Source: Flavobacteria bacterium BBFL7
GTDB lineage: Bacteria > Bacteroidota > Bacteroidia > Flavobacteriales > Flavobacteriaceae
Length of the DNA stretch: 64,000 nucleotides
Direction of reading: 5' to 3'
Assembly (NCBI GenBank): GCA_000153385.1
Contig: CH672374.1
Coordinates: forward strand, 1,862,544 to 1,926,543
Shown here: positions 35,305 to 45,386 of the stretch, piece by piece
Layout of the letters: every line of letters begins with the position of its first letter
How positions within the stretch are numbered: the first letter of the stretch is position 1
Notes under the pieces: generated by a model
The model's input: the letters and a program-made list of their open reading frames with translations, nothing else
Databases searched by the model: none
What the model was told of the DNA's origin: nothing
Made by a program: the position numbers and the translations under genes

Positions 35305-36070
35305 AAGGATCTCGATCCTCTAGAAATTTTAATTTGTTCCTTAAATTTTTAATGTGCTCTTTTTGAAGTAAAACGGTCTTCATATTTTGATTTTCCCATG
35401 GATGATCAATTAACTCTTCTCCTAATACATTATAGACTTGAGAATGGCCATTATAACCCATGCCATTGCCATCAACTCCAGTTCGATTAACGCCTATAGT
35501 GTAACACATATTTTCAATTGCTCTAGCTTTTAAAAGAGCATCCCAAGCATTAATTCTAGGGATTGGCCAGTTAGCAACATAAAGAAGTACATCGTAATTC
35601 TGGGTATTCCGTGCAAAAACGGGAAATCGTAAGTCATAACAAATTTGTAGGTTAAATTTCCATCCTAGATACTCGGCAATTACAGGCTTATCGCCACAAT
35701 CATAAACATTTTGCTCTCCAGCTAGTGTGAACCTATGCTTTTTATCATATAAGGTATAGGTGCCATCAGGTCGCATAAAGATGCCTCGATTGACGTATCG
35801 ATCTTTTTCTTTGAACATCACACTACCATATATAGCAAACGCACCTTTCTTTGCCTCACGTTTCAGATACCTATAGATCTGGTTGTTATTAGCTAGTCCA
35901 TCCGGATGCATGGAAAATCCAGTAGTAAACATTTCTGGAAGTATTACCAGGTCTGTAACACCAGTTAATTGTTCTAGCTTGCGCGAAAACTCGGTTATAT
36001 TATCCTTTGGGTTTTCCCAAGCTAAATGTGTCTGGATAAGACTAACCTTTATGTTTTCTTTAAATTTCAT
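35291..36070 (-). CDS. yafV: Omega-amidase of the nitrilase superfamily (YafV-like)
   Basis: The 259-residue protein has the nitrilase catalytic triad: Glu46 in VILPEMF, Lys110 in YDKKHRF and Cys144 in LQICYDLRFP. The closest family is the YafV/Nit2 omega-amidases, which hydrolyse alpha-ketoglutaramate and alpha-keto-gamma-methiobutyramate-type products left by glutamine transamination. It lies 49 nt downstream of a YbdL-like aminotransferase on the same strand, so the pair likely carries out coupled glutamine transamination and deamidation, for instance in methionine salvage. Confidence 0.9.
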   Translation of the reverse strand: MKFKENIKVSLIQTHLAWENPKDNITEFSRKLEQLTGVTDLVILPEMFTTGFSMHPDGLANNNQIYRYLKREAKKGAFAIYGSVMFKEKDRYVNRGIFMRPDGTYTLYDKKHRFTLAGEQNVYDCGDKPVIAEYLGWKFNLQICYDLRFPVFARNTQNYDVLLYVANWPIPRINAWDALLKARAIENMCYTIGVNRTGVDGNGMGYNGHSQVYNVLGEELIDHPWENQNMKTVLLQKEHIKNLRNKLKFLEDRDPFTLK

Positions 36071-36119
36071 GATGAAATATATTTATTAAAAAATGACTAC
36101 CACCTTACTATCGTCAAAT

Positions 36120-37256
36120 TTACAAGCTATTTAGGATATGGGCAGCTTGGATAATCTCATGATCTTCCTTAGCAAAGCAAAAACGTAACATTTTAGGATC
36201 TGCTCCATTCATAAAAACGGAAATTGGTATAGAAGCAATTTTATGATCTATTGTTAAACGGTTTGCAAAAGCAACATCGCCTTGATCTGTGATTTTACTA
36301 TAGTTCAATAGTTGAAAATAGGTTCCCTGCGCTGGGGAAAATGAAAACTTACTATCTTCAATAGCATATAAAAATAAATCTCTTTTACGCTGGTAAAACG
36401 TACCTAGTCTTAAGTATCTATCTTCATTTTGTATATAATTTGCTATAGCAACTTGTGTAGGATGATTAATGCTAAATACTAGATATTGATGTACTTTATA
36501 GAATTCTTTCATCAAATGTTTTGGAGCAAGACAATAGCCAGTTTTCCAACCTGTGATGTGAAAAGTTTTTCCAAAACTAGCTGTTATGAAACTTCTTTTT
36601 TTAAGTTCTGGATATCTAGCTGCACTCAGATGAATGTTTTCATCTAATGTAATATGTTCATACACTTCATCACTCAACACAATTAAGTCGTGCTGTTCAG
36701 CAATGCGTTCTAATTCTATCATATCGTCATGATCTAACATTGTGCCACTGGGATTGTGTGGTGAGTTGATCATAATCATCGCTGTATTTTGATTGATATG
36801 ATCAACGACCATTTGCCAATCAATCTTGAAATCCGGTAAAGTCATCGGTAGTTCTACTGCAGTACCACCAGCCATTTGAATAGCTGGTATATAAGAATCA
36901 TATGCAGGAGTAAATACAATTACTTCATCTCCATGATTGATAATGGCTTGGATAGCTGTATAAATAGCTTGAGTAGCTCCTGCTGTAATGCAAATTTCGG
37001 AATTAGGATCATAGTTTGCATTATGAATATTTTCCATTAGTAGAGAAATAGATTCTCTTAATTGTGGTAGACCTGCCATTGGAGCATATTGATTATGATC
37101 TTGTTCAATAGCATTGGAAAGATGTTCCTTCAATTCTAAATCAACGGGAAAACTAGGAAACCCTTGGGAGAGGTTTAATGCATTGTTGTTATGTGCTAAC
37201 CGACTCATAATAGAGAATATAGAATCGGAAGTATTGGGAAGCTTGGAATTAATCAT
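36120..37256 (-). CDS. ybdL: PLP-dependent methionine/glutamine aminotransferase (YbdL-like)
   Basis: A 378-residue class I aminotransferase. It has NLSQGFPSFP, the PLP-contacting INSPHNPSG and SDEVYEH strands, and the Schiff-base lysine within SFGKTFHITGWKTGY, typical of YbdL/kynurenine aminotransferase-like enzymes. It transfers an amino group from Gln or Met to a 2-oxo acid. Together with the downstream omega-amidase it forms a conserved metabolic pair. A -7-like TATATTTG (minus strand) at 37345-37352 could start the unit, leaving an ~85-nt leader. Confidence 0.88.
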   Translation of the reverse strand: MINSKLPNTSDSIFSIMSRLAHNNNALNLSQGFPSFPVDLELKEHLSNAIEQDHNQYAPMAGLPQLRESISLLMENIHNANYDPNSEICITAGATQAIYTAIQAIINHGDEVIVFTPAYDSYIPAIQMAGGTAVELPMTLPDFKIDWQMVVDHINQNTAMIMINSPHNPSGTMLDHDDMIELERIAEQHDLIVLSDEVYEHITLDENIHLSAARYPELKKRSFITASFGKTFHITGWKTGYCLAPKHLMKEFYKVHQYLVFSINHPTQVAIANYIQNEDRYLRLGTFYQRKRDLFLYAIEDSKFSFSPAQGTYFQLLNYSKITDQGDVAFANRLTIDHKIASIPISVFMNGADPKMLRFCFAKEDHEIIQAAHILNSL

Positions 37257-37516
37257 GAACTAATATAACCAAAAGAAAAAAGCTAAAAATTATCTAAAGT
37301 TAACTTTTGCAGGTTATTACGTGACGCTTCTTTTTTAAGCCGTGCAAATATATAACTTTTACGCCATATATCTTTAACACGCTATAATATTTAGCTGAAA
37401 TGCGTTTAAATCGTTGAAATACATAAAGTATCGTTGTAAAACGCGATAATCTACTGTGTATGTAAACACCACATAATCAGTATATTAAAGTTAAATAGTT
37501 CACTTTTTTGGAAAAA

Positions 37517-37534
37517 TTTAACGTTATCGTTAAA
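37517..37534. promoter_or_regulatory. Operator-like perfect inverted repeat
   Basis: TTTAACG-TTAT-CGTTAAA, a 7-4-7 perfect inverted repeat. It lies about 43 nt upstream of the -7 box of the fasciclin gene, a position suited to an activator. No T tract follows, so a terminator is unlikely. Confidence 0.55.
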
Positions 37535-37576
37535 CGAATACATGTCGCTTAAGTGCCTATTAATTAGTTGAAGTGC

Positions 37577-37584
37577 TAATTTTG
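37577..37584 (+). promoter_or_regulatory. -7 promoter box of the fasciclin gene
   Basis: TAATTTTG matches TAnnTTTG exactly and lies 24 nt before the ATG at 37609, like other -7 boxes here. There is no TTG at the expected -33 spacing, which fits an activator-dependent promoter. Confidence 0.5.
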
Positions 37585-37608
37585 AGTATTACCAACAACA
37601 ATAAAATC

Positions 37609-38607
37609 ATGAGAAACTTTACTTCACTTTTAAAATTATTTTTAGTAGCCGTATTATTCATATCCTGTAGTGGTGATGAATTGACTAATGCAGATCTTTA
37701 TCAAGAAGATGTGCCACAAAAAATATCTGATTACATTAGTAGCGATTCTGACTATACCATGTTTAATGATGCTATAGCAGGTAGTGCTATACAAGACTGG
37801 TTAGAGAGTCAAGAAAACATTACTTTATTTGCTCCTACTAATGTTGCCTTTGAAAATTACCTTTCTCAAAATGGAATGAGCAGTATCAATCAAATTCCTC
37901 AAGATGAATTGGCACAATTATTAAAGAACCATGTCCTCCAGTCAGAGATTTTAATCAGTGATTTAAATACAGTAGAAGAGTTATTTGTAGAAACAATGGC
38001 TCAAACATCTTTTGAATCATCCGCTAATATTATGTCTATTGTTACAAATCACGACGGATTAAAAATTAATGGTGTGCCAGTAACAACTCCAGATATGCTA
38101 TTCGTTAATGGTGTTGTTCATTCTGTAGACCAGATTGTTGAGCTTTCAACAGCACATACCTTTATTAAAGAATGTATCGAGTTTTCTAGCTTTAAAACAA
38201 TATTAGAAAATTCTGCTGATGCTTCGACGGCGATCACTACACTTAATACTAAGTTTCAATCTGGATTATCACAAGAGCTTACCGTATTTGTGCCAGATAA
38301 TGCTGCGATAGAAGCTTTCATCGCTCAATTAACTGCAGGAGATACAAATGATAATGTTGCTCAGACTATCAATTATGCAATTAGCACACAGTTATCTTTT
38401 CAAGAAAATTATGAGGTAAATGAATTGTCTGATGGACTTGTGATTTCAACATTGGGTTCTGATATATCTACTACTATGACTGCAGATAATGAAATTAGTT
38501 TCAGTACTGGTCCTTTTAGTCAACCTGCTAAATTCCGTTCACAAAACTTTACTTCTATACAAACATCTAATGGAATCCTATTATTAACTGATAGAGTTCT
38601 TTTCTAG
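37609..38607 (+). CDS. Fasciclin (FAS1) domain lipoprotein
   Basis: Start at ATG 37609 (MRNFTSLLKLF); the frame is open from a GTG at 37573 but that adds no signal. A lipobox VLFISC precedes the mature protein. The first FAS1 domain shows NITLFAPTNVAFENYL, LLKNHVLQSEI and NGVVHSVDQIV; a second, weaker one has LTVFVPDNAAIEAF and SNGILLLTDRVLF. Such proteins are exposed on the cell surface or periplasm and mediate adhesion or matrix contact. It is monocistronic, ended by the hairpin at 38632-38664, and its upstream region suggests regulated expression. Confidence 0.85.
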   Translation: MRNFTSLLKLFLVAVLFISCSGDELTNADLYQEDVPQKISDYISSDSDYTMFNDAIAGSAIQDWLESQENITLFAPTNVAFENYLSQNGMSSINQIPQDELAQLLKNHVLQSEILISDLNTVEELFVETMAQTSFESSANIMSIVTNHDGLKINGVPVTTPDMLFVNGVVHSVDQIVELSTAHTFIKECIEFSSFKTILENSADASTAITTLNTKFQSGLSQELTVFVPDNAAIEAFIAQLTAGDTNDNVAQTINYAISTQLSFQENYEVNELSDGLVISTLGSDISTTMTADNEISFSTGPFSQPAKFRSQNFTSIQTSNGILLLTDRVLF

Positions 38608-38631
38608 ACTATATAATATATCATGATTTAT

Positions 38632-38664
38632 AAAAAAAGCTCCTATTTAATAGGAGCTTTTTTT
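38632..38664 (+). terminator. Terminator of the fasciclin gene
   Basis: The stem AAAAAAAGCTCCTA (38632-38645) pairs with TAGGAGCTTTTTTT (38651-38664), loop TTTAA, just after the stop at 38607 and followed by further T residues. Confidence 0.9.
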
Positions 38665-38683
38665 TATTACATAAGGTTATAAA

Positions 38684-38715
38684 AAAAACTCCATCTTAAG
38701 CAAGATGGAGTTTTT
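38684..38715 (-). terminator. Terminator of the sdhCAB operon
   Basis: The stem AAAAACTCCATCTT (38684-38697) pairs with AAGATGGAGTTTTT (38702-38715), loop AAGC. It lies 26 nt beyond the sdhB stop on the minus strand. A separate hairpin 20 nt away serves the convergent gene. Confidence 0.9.
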
Positions 38716-38741
38716 AAATAGTTTATCAATTCTAAAATTAC

Positions 38742-39482
38742 TTAGACATTTGCTTTTAAATACTCGCTATTCATGCGAGCAATATTTTCTAGTTTAATAC
38801 CTTTAGGACATTCAATCATACAAGCTCCTGTGTTTGTACAGTTACCGAATCCTTCTATATCCATCTGACGTACCATGTTTTGAACACGGTCAGTAGCTTC
38901 AATTTCACCTTGCGGTAAAAGAGCATATTGAGAAACTTTAGCACTGGTAAATAACATTGCACTAGCATTTTTACATGCTGCAACACAAGCTCCACAACCT
39001 ATACAAGTTGCTGAGTGAAACGCTTCATCTGCTTTTGCCTTTTCAATAGGAATAGAGTTCGCATCTTGAGTGTTACCAGATGTATTTACCGATACATAAG
39101 CACCAGCTTGTTGAATCCTATCAAAAGAGGTTCGATCTACAATTAAATCTTTTATTACTGGAAAAGCTGCGGCTCTCCAAGGTTCAATGGTGATAGTGTC
39201 ACCATCATTAAACTTTCTCATATGCAACTGGCATGTGGTAGTCAGTTTTTGCGGTCCATGAGGCTGCCCGTTTATCATCATATTACAAGATCCACAGATT
39301 CCTTCACGACAGTCATGGTCAAATTCTACAGGCTCTTCACCTTTATTGACTAATTCTTCATTAAGGATATCCATCATTTCAAGGAATGACATATCACCAT
39401 CTACTCCATCTAGAGGATAAGTAACCATATTCCCTTTGGCCTCAGGACTAGCCTGTCTCCATATTTTTAAAGTAAGTTTCAT
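38742..39482 (-). CDS. sdhB: Succinate dehydrogenase / fumarate reductase iron-sulfur subunit
   Basis: The 246-residue protein carries the plant-type [2Fe-2S] site [17 protein letters not shown] with a later Cys in TTCQLH, and two ferredoxin-type clusters [17 protein letters not shown] and [12 protein letters not shown]. It passes electrons from the flavin subunit to the membrane cytochrome of complex II. It is the last gene of sdhCAB, separated from sdhA by 55 nt that contain an exact copy of the 16-bp palindrome. A terminator follows. Confidence 0.96.
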   Translation of the reverse strand: MKLTLKIWRQASPEAKGNMVTYPLDGVDGDMSFLEMMDILNEELVNKGEEPVEFDHDCREGICGSCNMMINGQPHGPQKLTTTCQLHMRKFNDGDTITIEPWRAAAFPVIKDLIVDRTSFDRIQQAGAYVSVNTSGNTQDANSIPIEKAKADEAFHSATCIGCGACVAACKNASAMLFTSAKVSQYALLPQGEIEATDRVQNMVRQMDIEGFGNCTNTGACMIECPKGIKLENIARMNSEYLKANV

Positions 39483-39504
39483 ACTTTTTATATTTAGTGT
39501 GTCA

Positions 39505-39520
39505 CGCTTTCGCGAAAGCG
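39505..39520. repeat. 16-bp palindrome, exact copy
   Basis: CGCTTTCGCGAAAGCG in the 55-nt gap between sdhA and sdhB, so it is transcribed inside the operon as a potential perfect hairpin. Confidence 0.95.
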
Positions 39521-39537
39521 GAACATTTAAAATTCAA

Positions 39538-41541
39538 TTATTTATAAGAACGAGTTTTCAATTCTACGTTCTCAAACACTAGATTTTCCTTGTGTAATTT
39601 TGCGTCACGTGGATTCTCATTATATTCCCAAGCTGACACGTAAGCATAATTTGCATCATCTCTTAATGCTTCACCTTCTTCTGTCTGGTATTCTTCACGG
39701 AAGTGACCACCACAACTCTCATTTCTATCTAAAGCATCTTTTGCAAATAGTTCTCCTAGTTCAAGAAAATCTGCGACACGACCAGCTTTTTCAAGCTCTT
39801 GGTTTTTAGTGTTTGCACTACCAGGAACTTTTACGTTTTTCCAGAAATCTGCTCTTAGTTCAGCTATTTCATCCATTGCAGATTTTAGGTCTGCCTCATT
39901 ACGAGACATTCCACATTTGTTCCACATGATTAATCCTAGCTTTTTATGGTAATAGTCTACTGAATGTAAACCAGCACCATTCATTAATTTCTCAATGCGA
40001 CTACGTGTTTCTTTTTCTGCTTGATCAAACTCTGGAGTTTCAGTAGAAATAGCACCAGTTCTAATCTCGTTAGAAAGATAATCACCTATCGTATATGGTA
40101 ATACAAAGTATCCATCTGCAAGCCCTTGCATTAATGCACTAGCTCCTAGACGGTTTGCACCGTGATCAGAGAAGTTTGCTTCACCAGCGGCAAAGCATCC
40201 CGGTACTGTAGTTTGTAAGTTATAATCTACCCATAGTCCACCCATTGTGTAGTGAACCGCAGGGAAAATCTTCATAGGTACTTCATAAGGATTCTCATCT
40301 GTAATGTTCATGTACATATCAAATAAGTTACCGTATTTTTTCTCAATGACTTTCTTACCTAAGGCAATCATTTCTGCTTCACTAGCATTTTTATGGCCAC
40401 TAGTTAAAGCTTCAATTTTACCATATCTTAAGAAAGACGCTGCAAAATCTAGATAAACTGCATTACCTGTTTTGTTTACACCATATCCAGCATCACATCG
40501 TTCTTTTGCAGCACGAGATGCTACATCACGTGGTACAAGGTTACCAAAGGCAGGATATCTTCTTTCTAGATAGTAATCTCTGTCTTCTTCTTTAAGGTCT
40601 ACACCTCTAAGTCTTCCTTCACGGATTGCTTTTGCATCCTCAATATTCTTAGGAACCCATATACGTCCATCATTTCGTAATGATTCTGACATCAATGTAA
40701 GTTTAGACTGGTGTTCTCCAGAAACTGGAATACAAGTTGGGTGTATTTGTGTATAACATGGATTTGCAAAGTATGCTCCGCGACGGTGCGTTCTCCACGC
40801 TGCCATTACATTACTTCCCATTGCATTTGTAGAAAGGAAGAATACATTCCCATAACCACCAGAGGCAATTACTACAGCATGCGCTCCATGACGTTCTATT
40901 TCACCAGTAACTAAGTTACGAGCGATAATTCCACGAGCTTTTCCATCTACCTTTACAAGATCTAACATCTCGTGACGGTTAAATGGTGTTACTTTACCAC
41001 GATTGATTTGTCTATTTAATGCAGAATATGCTCCTAGTAATAACTGCTGACCAGTTTGTCCTGCAGCATAGAATGTTCTAGATACGAGTACTCCACCAAA
41101 TGAACGGTTATCTAATAATCCACCATACTCACGGGCAAAAGGAACTCCTTGTGCCACACACTGATCGATAATATTTGAAGATACTTCGGCAAGTCTGTGA
41201 ACGTTTGCCTCACGTGATCTATAATCACCACCTTTAATCGTATCATAGAATAAACGGAAGTTTGAATCTCCATCTCCTTGATAGTTTTTGGCAGCGTTGA
41301 TACCACCTTGTGCAGCAATAGAGTGCGCACGACGTGGTGAATCATTATAACAAAATGTTTTAACGTTATAACCTAGCTCGGCCAGAGTTGCAGCGGCGCT
41401 ACCACCAGCAAGACCTGTTCCCACAACGATAACGTCTATATTACGTTTATTTGCAGGGTTAACTAAGTTAATGTGATTTTTATGATTTACCCACTTTTCA
41501 GCAAGTGGTCCATTAGGTACTTTAGAATCTAATACTGACAT
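39538..41541 (-). CDS. sdhA: Succinate dehydrogenase / fumarate reductase flavoprotein subunit
   Basis: This 667-residue subunit is the long Bacteroidota type. It has the FAD-binding [20 protein letters not shown] and [13 protein letters not shown], containing the FAD-attachment region (HSIAAQGG), the catalytic loop [10 protein letters not shown], and [19 protein letters not shown] with the active-site arginine. It oxidises succinate to fumarate at the cytoplasmic side of complex II. It lies 7 nt after sdhC and shares its promoter. Confidence 0.97.
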   Translation of the reverse strand: MSVLDSKVPNGPLAEKWVNHKNHINLVNPANKRNIDVIVVGTGLAGGSAAATLAELGYNVKTFCYNDSPRRAHSIAAQGGINAAKNYQGDGDSNFRLFYDTIKGGDYRSREANVHRLAEVSSNIIDQCVAQGVPFAREYGGLLDNRSFGGVLVSRTFYAAGQTGQQLLLGAYSALNRQINRGKVTPFNRHEMLDLVKVDGKARGIIARNLVTGEIERHGAHAVVIASGGYGNVFFLSTNAMGSNVMAAWRTHRRGAYFANPCYTQIHPTCIPVSGEHQSKLTLMSESLRNDGRIWVPKNIEDAKAIREGRLRGVDLKEEDRDYYLERRYPAFGNLVPRDVASRAAKERCDAGYGVNKTGNAVYLDFAASFLRYGKIEALTSGHKNASEAEMIALGKKVIEKKYGNLFDMYMNITDENPYEVPMKIFPAVHYTMGGLWVDYNLQTTVPGCFAAGEANFSDHGANRLGASALMQGLADGYFVLPYTIGDYLSNEIRTGAISTETPEFDQAEKETRSRIEKLMNGAGLHSVDYYHKKLGLIMWNKCGMSRNEADLKSAMDEIAELRADFWKNVKVPGSANTKNQELEKAGRVADFLELGELFAKDALDRNESCGGHFREEYQTEEGEALRDDANYAYVSAWEYNENPRDAKLHKENLVFENVELKTRSYK

Positions 41542-41548
41542 AATATTT

Positions 41549-42217
41549 CTAGTGTATTTGATTAAAATGGTGGTACAATGCGATAAAAATAAATCCTGCT
41601 GGAATTAAAATTGACCATGCATAAGTAAATTTTCTCAATCCATTTCCTTTATTAACCGCTTTTGCTCCTACAGACTGGAAAGAACTGTTGAATCCGTGCC
41701 ATAAGTGCATCGCAAGTAGCACATTGGCAATTACGTAAATAACTGTTCTCCAGAAAGGTTCAAACTTGTGCACTGTCTCAGCATAATATCTGGTTGCAGC
41801 TTCAGGCTCTGCATAGATAAACTTATAAGCAATTTCATGTGCCCAGAAGTCATACATGTGTAACCCTAAGAAAGCTAATACCACAAGACCAGTGATAATC
41901 ATATTACGAGATACCCAAGTAGAGTTTGCATTACCAGAATACTTTGAATATTTAATAGGTCGTGCTTTGTTATTTTTAATTTCAAGTGCAATACCCATAA
42001 TAAAGTGAATGATTAGTCCAGCGATAAGAATAGGTTGTGCAATGAATTGAACTATTGGGTTATAACCCATAAAGTGAGACAATTCATTAAAAGTGTCTGG
42101 TGCTATAACAGAGGTGATATTTATGACAAAATGCTGTGTCAGGAAAATAACCAGAAACAAACCCGAAAGTGCCATTATCCACTTTCTAGCAATAGAAGAT
42201 TTTACTAATGCGCTCAT
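41549..42217 (-). CDS. sdhC: Succinate dehydrogenase cytochrome b subunit
   Basis: The start is placed at ATG 42217 (MSALVKSS), because the extension to 42241 would include the predicted 5' leader. The 222-residue protein has five transmembrane helices and the histidines expected to bind two b hemes ([31 protein letters not shown]). It is the membrane anchor and quinone site of a type B-like complex II. It is the first gene of sdhCAB with a strong promoter upstream. Confidence 0.94.
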   Translation of the reverse strand: MSALVKSSIARKWIMALSGLFLVIFLTQHFVINITSVIAPDTFNELSHFMGYNPIVQFIAQPILIAGLIIHFIMGIALEIKNNKARPIKYSKYSGNANSTWVSRNMIITGLVVLAFLGLHMYDFWAHEIAYKFIYAEPEAATRYYAETVHKFEPFWRTVIYVIANVLLAMHLWHGFNSSFQSVGAKAVNKGNGLRKFTYAWSILIPAGFIFIALYHHFNQIH

Positions 42218-42238
42218 GTATAATTTTTTAGTTTGACG

Positions 42239-42269
42239 CAAAGATAACTTTCAGCCACTGGAATTTCAA
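42239..42269 (-). promoter_or_regulatory. sdhCAB promoter (-33/-7)
   Basis: On the minus strand: TTG (complement of 42267-42269), a 20-nt spacer, then TATCTTTG (complement of 42239-42246). This fits the Bacteroidota consensus in sequence and spacing. The -7 box ends 21 nt before the sdhC ATG. Confidence 0.8.
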
Positions 42270-42424
42270 TCGTTATAGATAAAAGCATGTCTGCTCAGTC
42301 TTATTTGGATTGAATCTTAATAGTTTTAATACAACTTTGCTTTTGCAATAGTAGTAATGCGGCCTTTTTCCTTACGCTGGATCTGTTAAGGTAGTGTTTG
42401 AATTTTGTTTTTTTAGTTTAAAAA

Positions 42425-45271
42425 TTACTCTACCATCTCAAGCATCTGCTCAACACTTCCCATTGCGCCACTTAATTTTACTGTGTATTTCCCAATAGGT
42501 AAATAAGTTTTTCCATTATCGGCAGTTTTAGGAGTGTCTTTAAAACGTTTTAATCCTGTTTTAGAAATAGATCCATCATATTCATAGAAGTTCAAGCCTT
42601 TGTCTGCTATTGTAGTGAGTTCTTGAACCGTTTTTCCGTTTTCGTTAAGGATTTCTATTTTTGTTTTTGCGGCTGCTGGACTGTAAAAAGCTAATTCTAT
42701 AGAAGGTTCTGGTCCTTCACTCCACATAAACCCTTTACTACCATAACGAGAAGAAGCTCTTGTTTTATCAACTTTCGCAAAAGCGAAATCATTCCCTATA
42801 ATTTCTAAGGCATTCAAATCTGCCAGGTAAATAGAACGACCATGTGTTCCTACCAGTAAATGATTTTCCTCGGGTTGTATCTTTAAATCGTGTACCGCAA
42901 CTGGTGGCATACCGCCAGTGAGTAGGTTCCATGTTTTTCCTGTGTCTGTGCTTATATAAGTAGCATTATCAGTTCCTGTAAAAAGGATATTCTCTTTTTC
43001 AGGATGTTCTATAATCACATTTACAGATGATGTTGGTATCGACGACCCAATGTTGTTCCAGGTTTTCCCATAATCTTCACTCATGTATATGTAAGGTGTA
43101 AAATCATCAAAGCGATACCCATTAAGTGTCGCATAAACGCGTCCTTTTTTATGTTGGGATGCCACCACACGACTAACCCAAAGATTTGACGGCCAGCCAC
43201 CATTGAGTTCTTCCCAGTTGGCACCACCATCTTTAGTGACTTGGACTAATCCATCATCACTACCGATATAAATCAAGCCAAATTGAAATGGAGATTCACT
43301 TATAGTGGTTAATGTTCCGTAAGCTACATTTCCTTGTTTCCCACCTTGTGTTAAATCTGGTGAAATAGCAGTCCAATCATCACCTTGATTCATGGAGCGA
43401 TGTAATTTATTTCCACCTAAATAAAGTATATCTTGATTATGTGAGCTTAGTAGAATAGGTGTTTGCCAGTTGAAACGGTATGGTGATTCTCCTAGTTCAT
43501 GTTTCGGCTGGATATATTTACGTTTCTCAGTTGCTCTATTAATTCTGTAGTAATTCCCAAATTGGTAACCTGTATAAACGATATCGCTATTGCGAGAATC
43601 GATTTGAATTTGCATTCCATCACCACCCATAATAGATTCCCACGGATACTGACCTTGTTGATGCCATGATCTATCTTCACTAGCATTGTGTGCGCCTACC
43701 CAAACACCATTATCTTGCAATCCACCATAAACATTATAAGGTTTTTCAAGATCGTAATTGATTGCATAAAACTGACCTACACTAGGAGAATTGTTCTTGA
43801 TCCATGTCTCACCATCATCATAGGAGATGTTCAAACCACCATCGTTACCATTAATAATATGTCCACGTTTATTAGGATTGATCCATAGCGCATGATGATC
43901 TGCATGGACATTTTCTCTGGAAATACTTTCCCAGGTAGCACCACCATCATCAGACTTAATAATAGGAACGCCCATGACATACACGTGATTTACATCGCTA
44001 GGATCTACTCTTACCTGTGCAAAGTAGTAGCCATAGCTGTAAAACACGTCGTCTATCTGACCTTCATGAGTTTTTTTCCAAGTTTTCCCTCCATCATTAC
44101 TGCGGTATAGTTCAGCTCCTTTTACTGGTGTGTCAAAGAGTTGTGTGTTTGCATTTTCTAAATATTTTGCAACATCTAGTGGAGTTGCATCACCACTGCG
44201 CACCATGTTTTTTACGTTGTCTGCTCGGTATTTTTCTTGAAAGCCATTTCTTTTCAAAAACTTGTTGAGTCTATAGTTATCGAGTTTCAAGAAAGCCTCT
44301 TTAGACATCGATTTAAAGTCGTCTTTTGAAAGGTCGTTTTTGGAGTTCGCTTTCGCGAAAGCGTTATTTCCACTGTCATCCTTATCTCTACGGAATTGTG
44401 AGTCATGAACGGCATATACCGTATTATCATCATATACAGCAAGTCCTATACGTCCAACTCCAGATCCTACTGGGAAGCCACTTTTTTCTGTGGTGATTTT
44501 TTCCCAAGTTTGTCCAGCGTCCGTGCTTTTATAAATAGCACTAGCATCGCCATCTCCATCAAAATTCCATGCTTTACGGTCTTTTTCCCAGCTCGCAGCA
44601 TACATGATATCAAAATTATTAGGGCTGTGCGCTAAATCTATAAAGCCGGCCATGTCTGTTGCATAAAGTGTTTTTTCCCAGCTTGATCCGCCATTTTTAG
44701 TCGTGTAAATTCCTCGTGCGTCACTAGTAGAATATAATGGTCCTGTCACAGCAACAATCACATGATCACCATTTGACGGGTTGATCAAAATACGTCCGAT
44801 GTGATGTGAGTCTGTAAGCATAGGTTGACTCCATGTTTTTCCCCAATCTGTTGATTTTAAAACACCTATACCGGCATAACTACTGCGACTAGAGTTGTTT
44901 TCTCCGGTTCCTGCCCATATAGTTTTAGCGGTCCAATCAACGGCGATATCACTTAGGTTAATCGTTCCTGCACTATCCATAATAGGAGTAAAGCTCGTTC
45001 CGTTATTATCAGTGTACCACAATCCACCGCTGGCATAAGCGACCAGCATCTCTGTAGGGTCTGATGGATTTACATCGACGTCTACTACACGACCAGACAT
45101 TACCGTAGGTCCAATATTTTCAAAACTTAAATTCTTAAATGGCGAGTTTTCTACTTGTTGTTGATGTTGTTCAAGACCTTGTTGTACTTGAGTTGCTGGC
45201 GTTGCAGTTGGAATCTGACTGAGGCCAATACAACTGGACAGTATAATGGCTAAGGAAAGAACTCGTTTCAT
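42425..45271 (-). CDS. Secreted sortilin/VPS10-BNR repeat protein
   Basis: Start at ATG 45271 (MKRVLSLAIILSS), 33 nt inside the longest frame. A signal peptide (cut near CIGLSQ) precedes ~920 residues of repeated BNR/sialidase-type blades, each with SxDxGxTW motifs (STDWGKTWSQP, STDAGQTWEKI, SNDGGKTWKKT, SEDYGKTWNN, STDTGKTWNL), forming one or two beta-propellers of the VPS10/sortilin or glycosyl hydrolase type. It also has a C-terminal beta domain (KTKIEILNENGKTVQEL). Probably periplasmic or secreted; the substrate is unknown. One exact palindrome (44348-44363) is read as NAFAKAN and a degenerate one (42769) as FAFAKV. Confidence 0.85.
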   Translation of the reverse strand: MKRVLSLAIILSSCIGLSQIPTATPATQVQQGLEQHQQQVENSPFKNLSFENIGPTVMSGRVVDVDVNPSDPTEMLVAYASGGLWYTDNNGTSFTPIMDSAGTINLSDIAVDWTAKTIWAGTGENNSSRSSYAGIGVLKSTDWGKTWSQPMLTDSHHIGRILINPSNGDHVIVAVTGPLYSTSDARGIYTTKNGGSSWEKTLYATDMAGFIDLAHSPNNFDIMYAASWEKDRKAWNFDGDGDASAIYKSTDAGQTWEKITTEKSGFPVGSGVGRIGLAVYDDNTVYAVHDSQFRRDKDDSGNNAFAKANSKNDLSKDDFKSMSKEAFLKLDNYRLNKFLKRNGFQEKYRADNVKNMVRSGDATPLDVAKYLENANTQLFDTPVKGAELYRSNDGGKTWKKTHEGQIDDVFYSYGYYFAQVRVDPSDVNHVYVMGVPIIKSDDGGATWESISRENVHADHHALWINPNKRGHIINGNDGGLNISYDDGETWIKNNSPSVGQFYAINYDLEKPYNVYGGLQDNGVWVGAHNASEDRSWHQQGQYPWESIMGGDGMQIQIDSRNSDIVYTGYQFGNYYRINRATEKRKYIQPKHELGESPYRFNWQTPILLSSHNQDILYLGGNKLHRSMNQGDDWTAISPDLTQGGKQGNVAYGTLTTISESPFQFGLIYIGSDDGLVQVTKDGGANWEELNGGWPSNLWVSRVVASQHKKGRVYATLNGYRFDDFTPYIYMSEDYGKTWNNIGSSIPTSSVNVIIEHPEKENILFTGTDNATYISTDTGKTWNLLTGGMPPVAVHDLKIQPEENHLLVGTHGRSIYLADLNALEIIGNDFAFAKVDKTRASSRYGSKGFMWSEGPEPSIELAFYSPAAAKTKIEILNENGKTVQELTTIADKGLNFYEYDGSISKTGLKRFKDTPKTADNGKTYLPIGKYTVKLSGAMGSVEQMLEMVE
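44348..44363. repeat. 16-bp palindrome, exact copy
   Basis: CGCTTTCGCGAAAGCG, inside the BNR-repeat gene (minus strand), read as NAFAKAN. Confidence 0.95.
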
Positions 45272-45386
45272 GATTGGATTTTTTGAATGCTTAAAGATAA
45301 GCAAGGCGATTTTTAAAACTCTTATTCTAACATTTTTTTACCATCATCCTAACATTTTCGTGATACTCTTTATCTACTTTTCCAGC

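Larger units (their letters stand above)
37257..37608. other. 352-nt divergent regulatory region
   Basis: It separates the aminotransferase (-) from the fasciclin lipoprotein (+). It contains a perfect inverted repeat at 37517-37534, a -7 box TAATTTTG at 37577-37584 for the fasciclin gene, a minus-strand -7-like element at 37345-37352, and a looser inverted pair TATCG/CGATA at 37429-37448. No convincing small ORF was seen. Confidence 0.6.
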
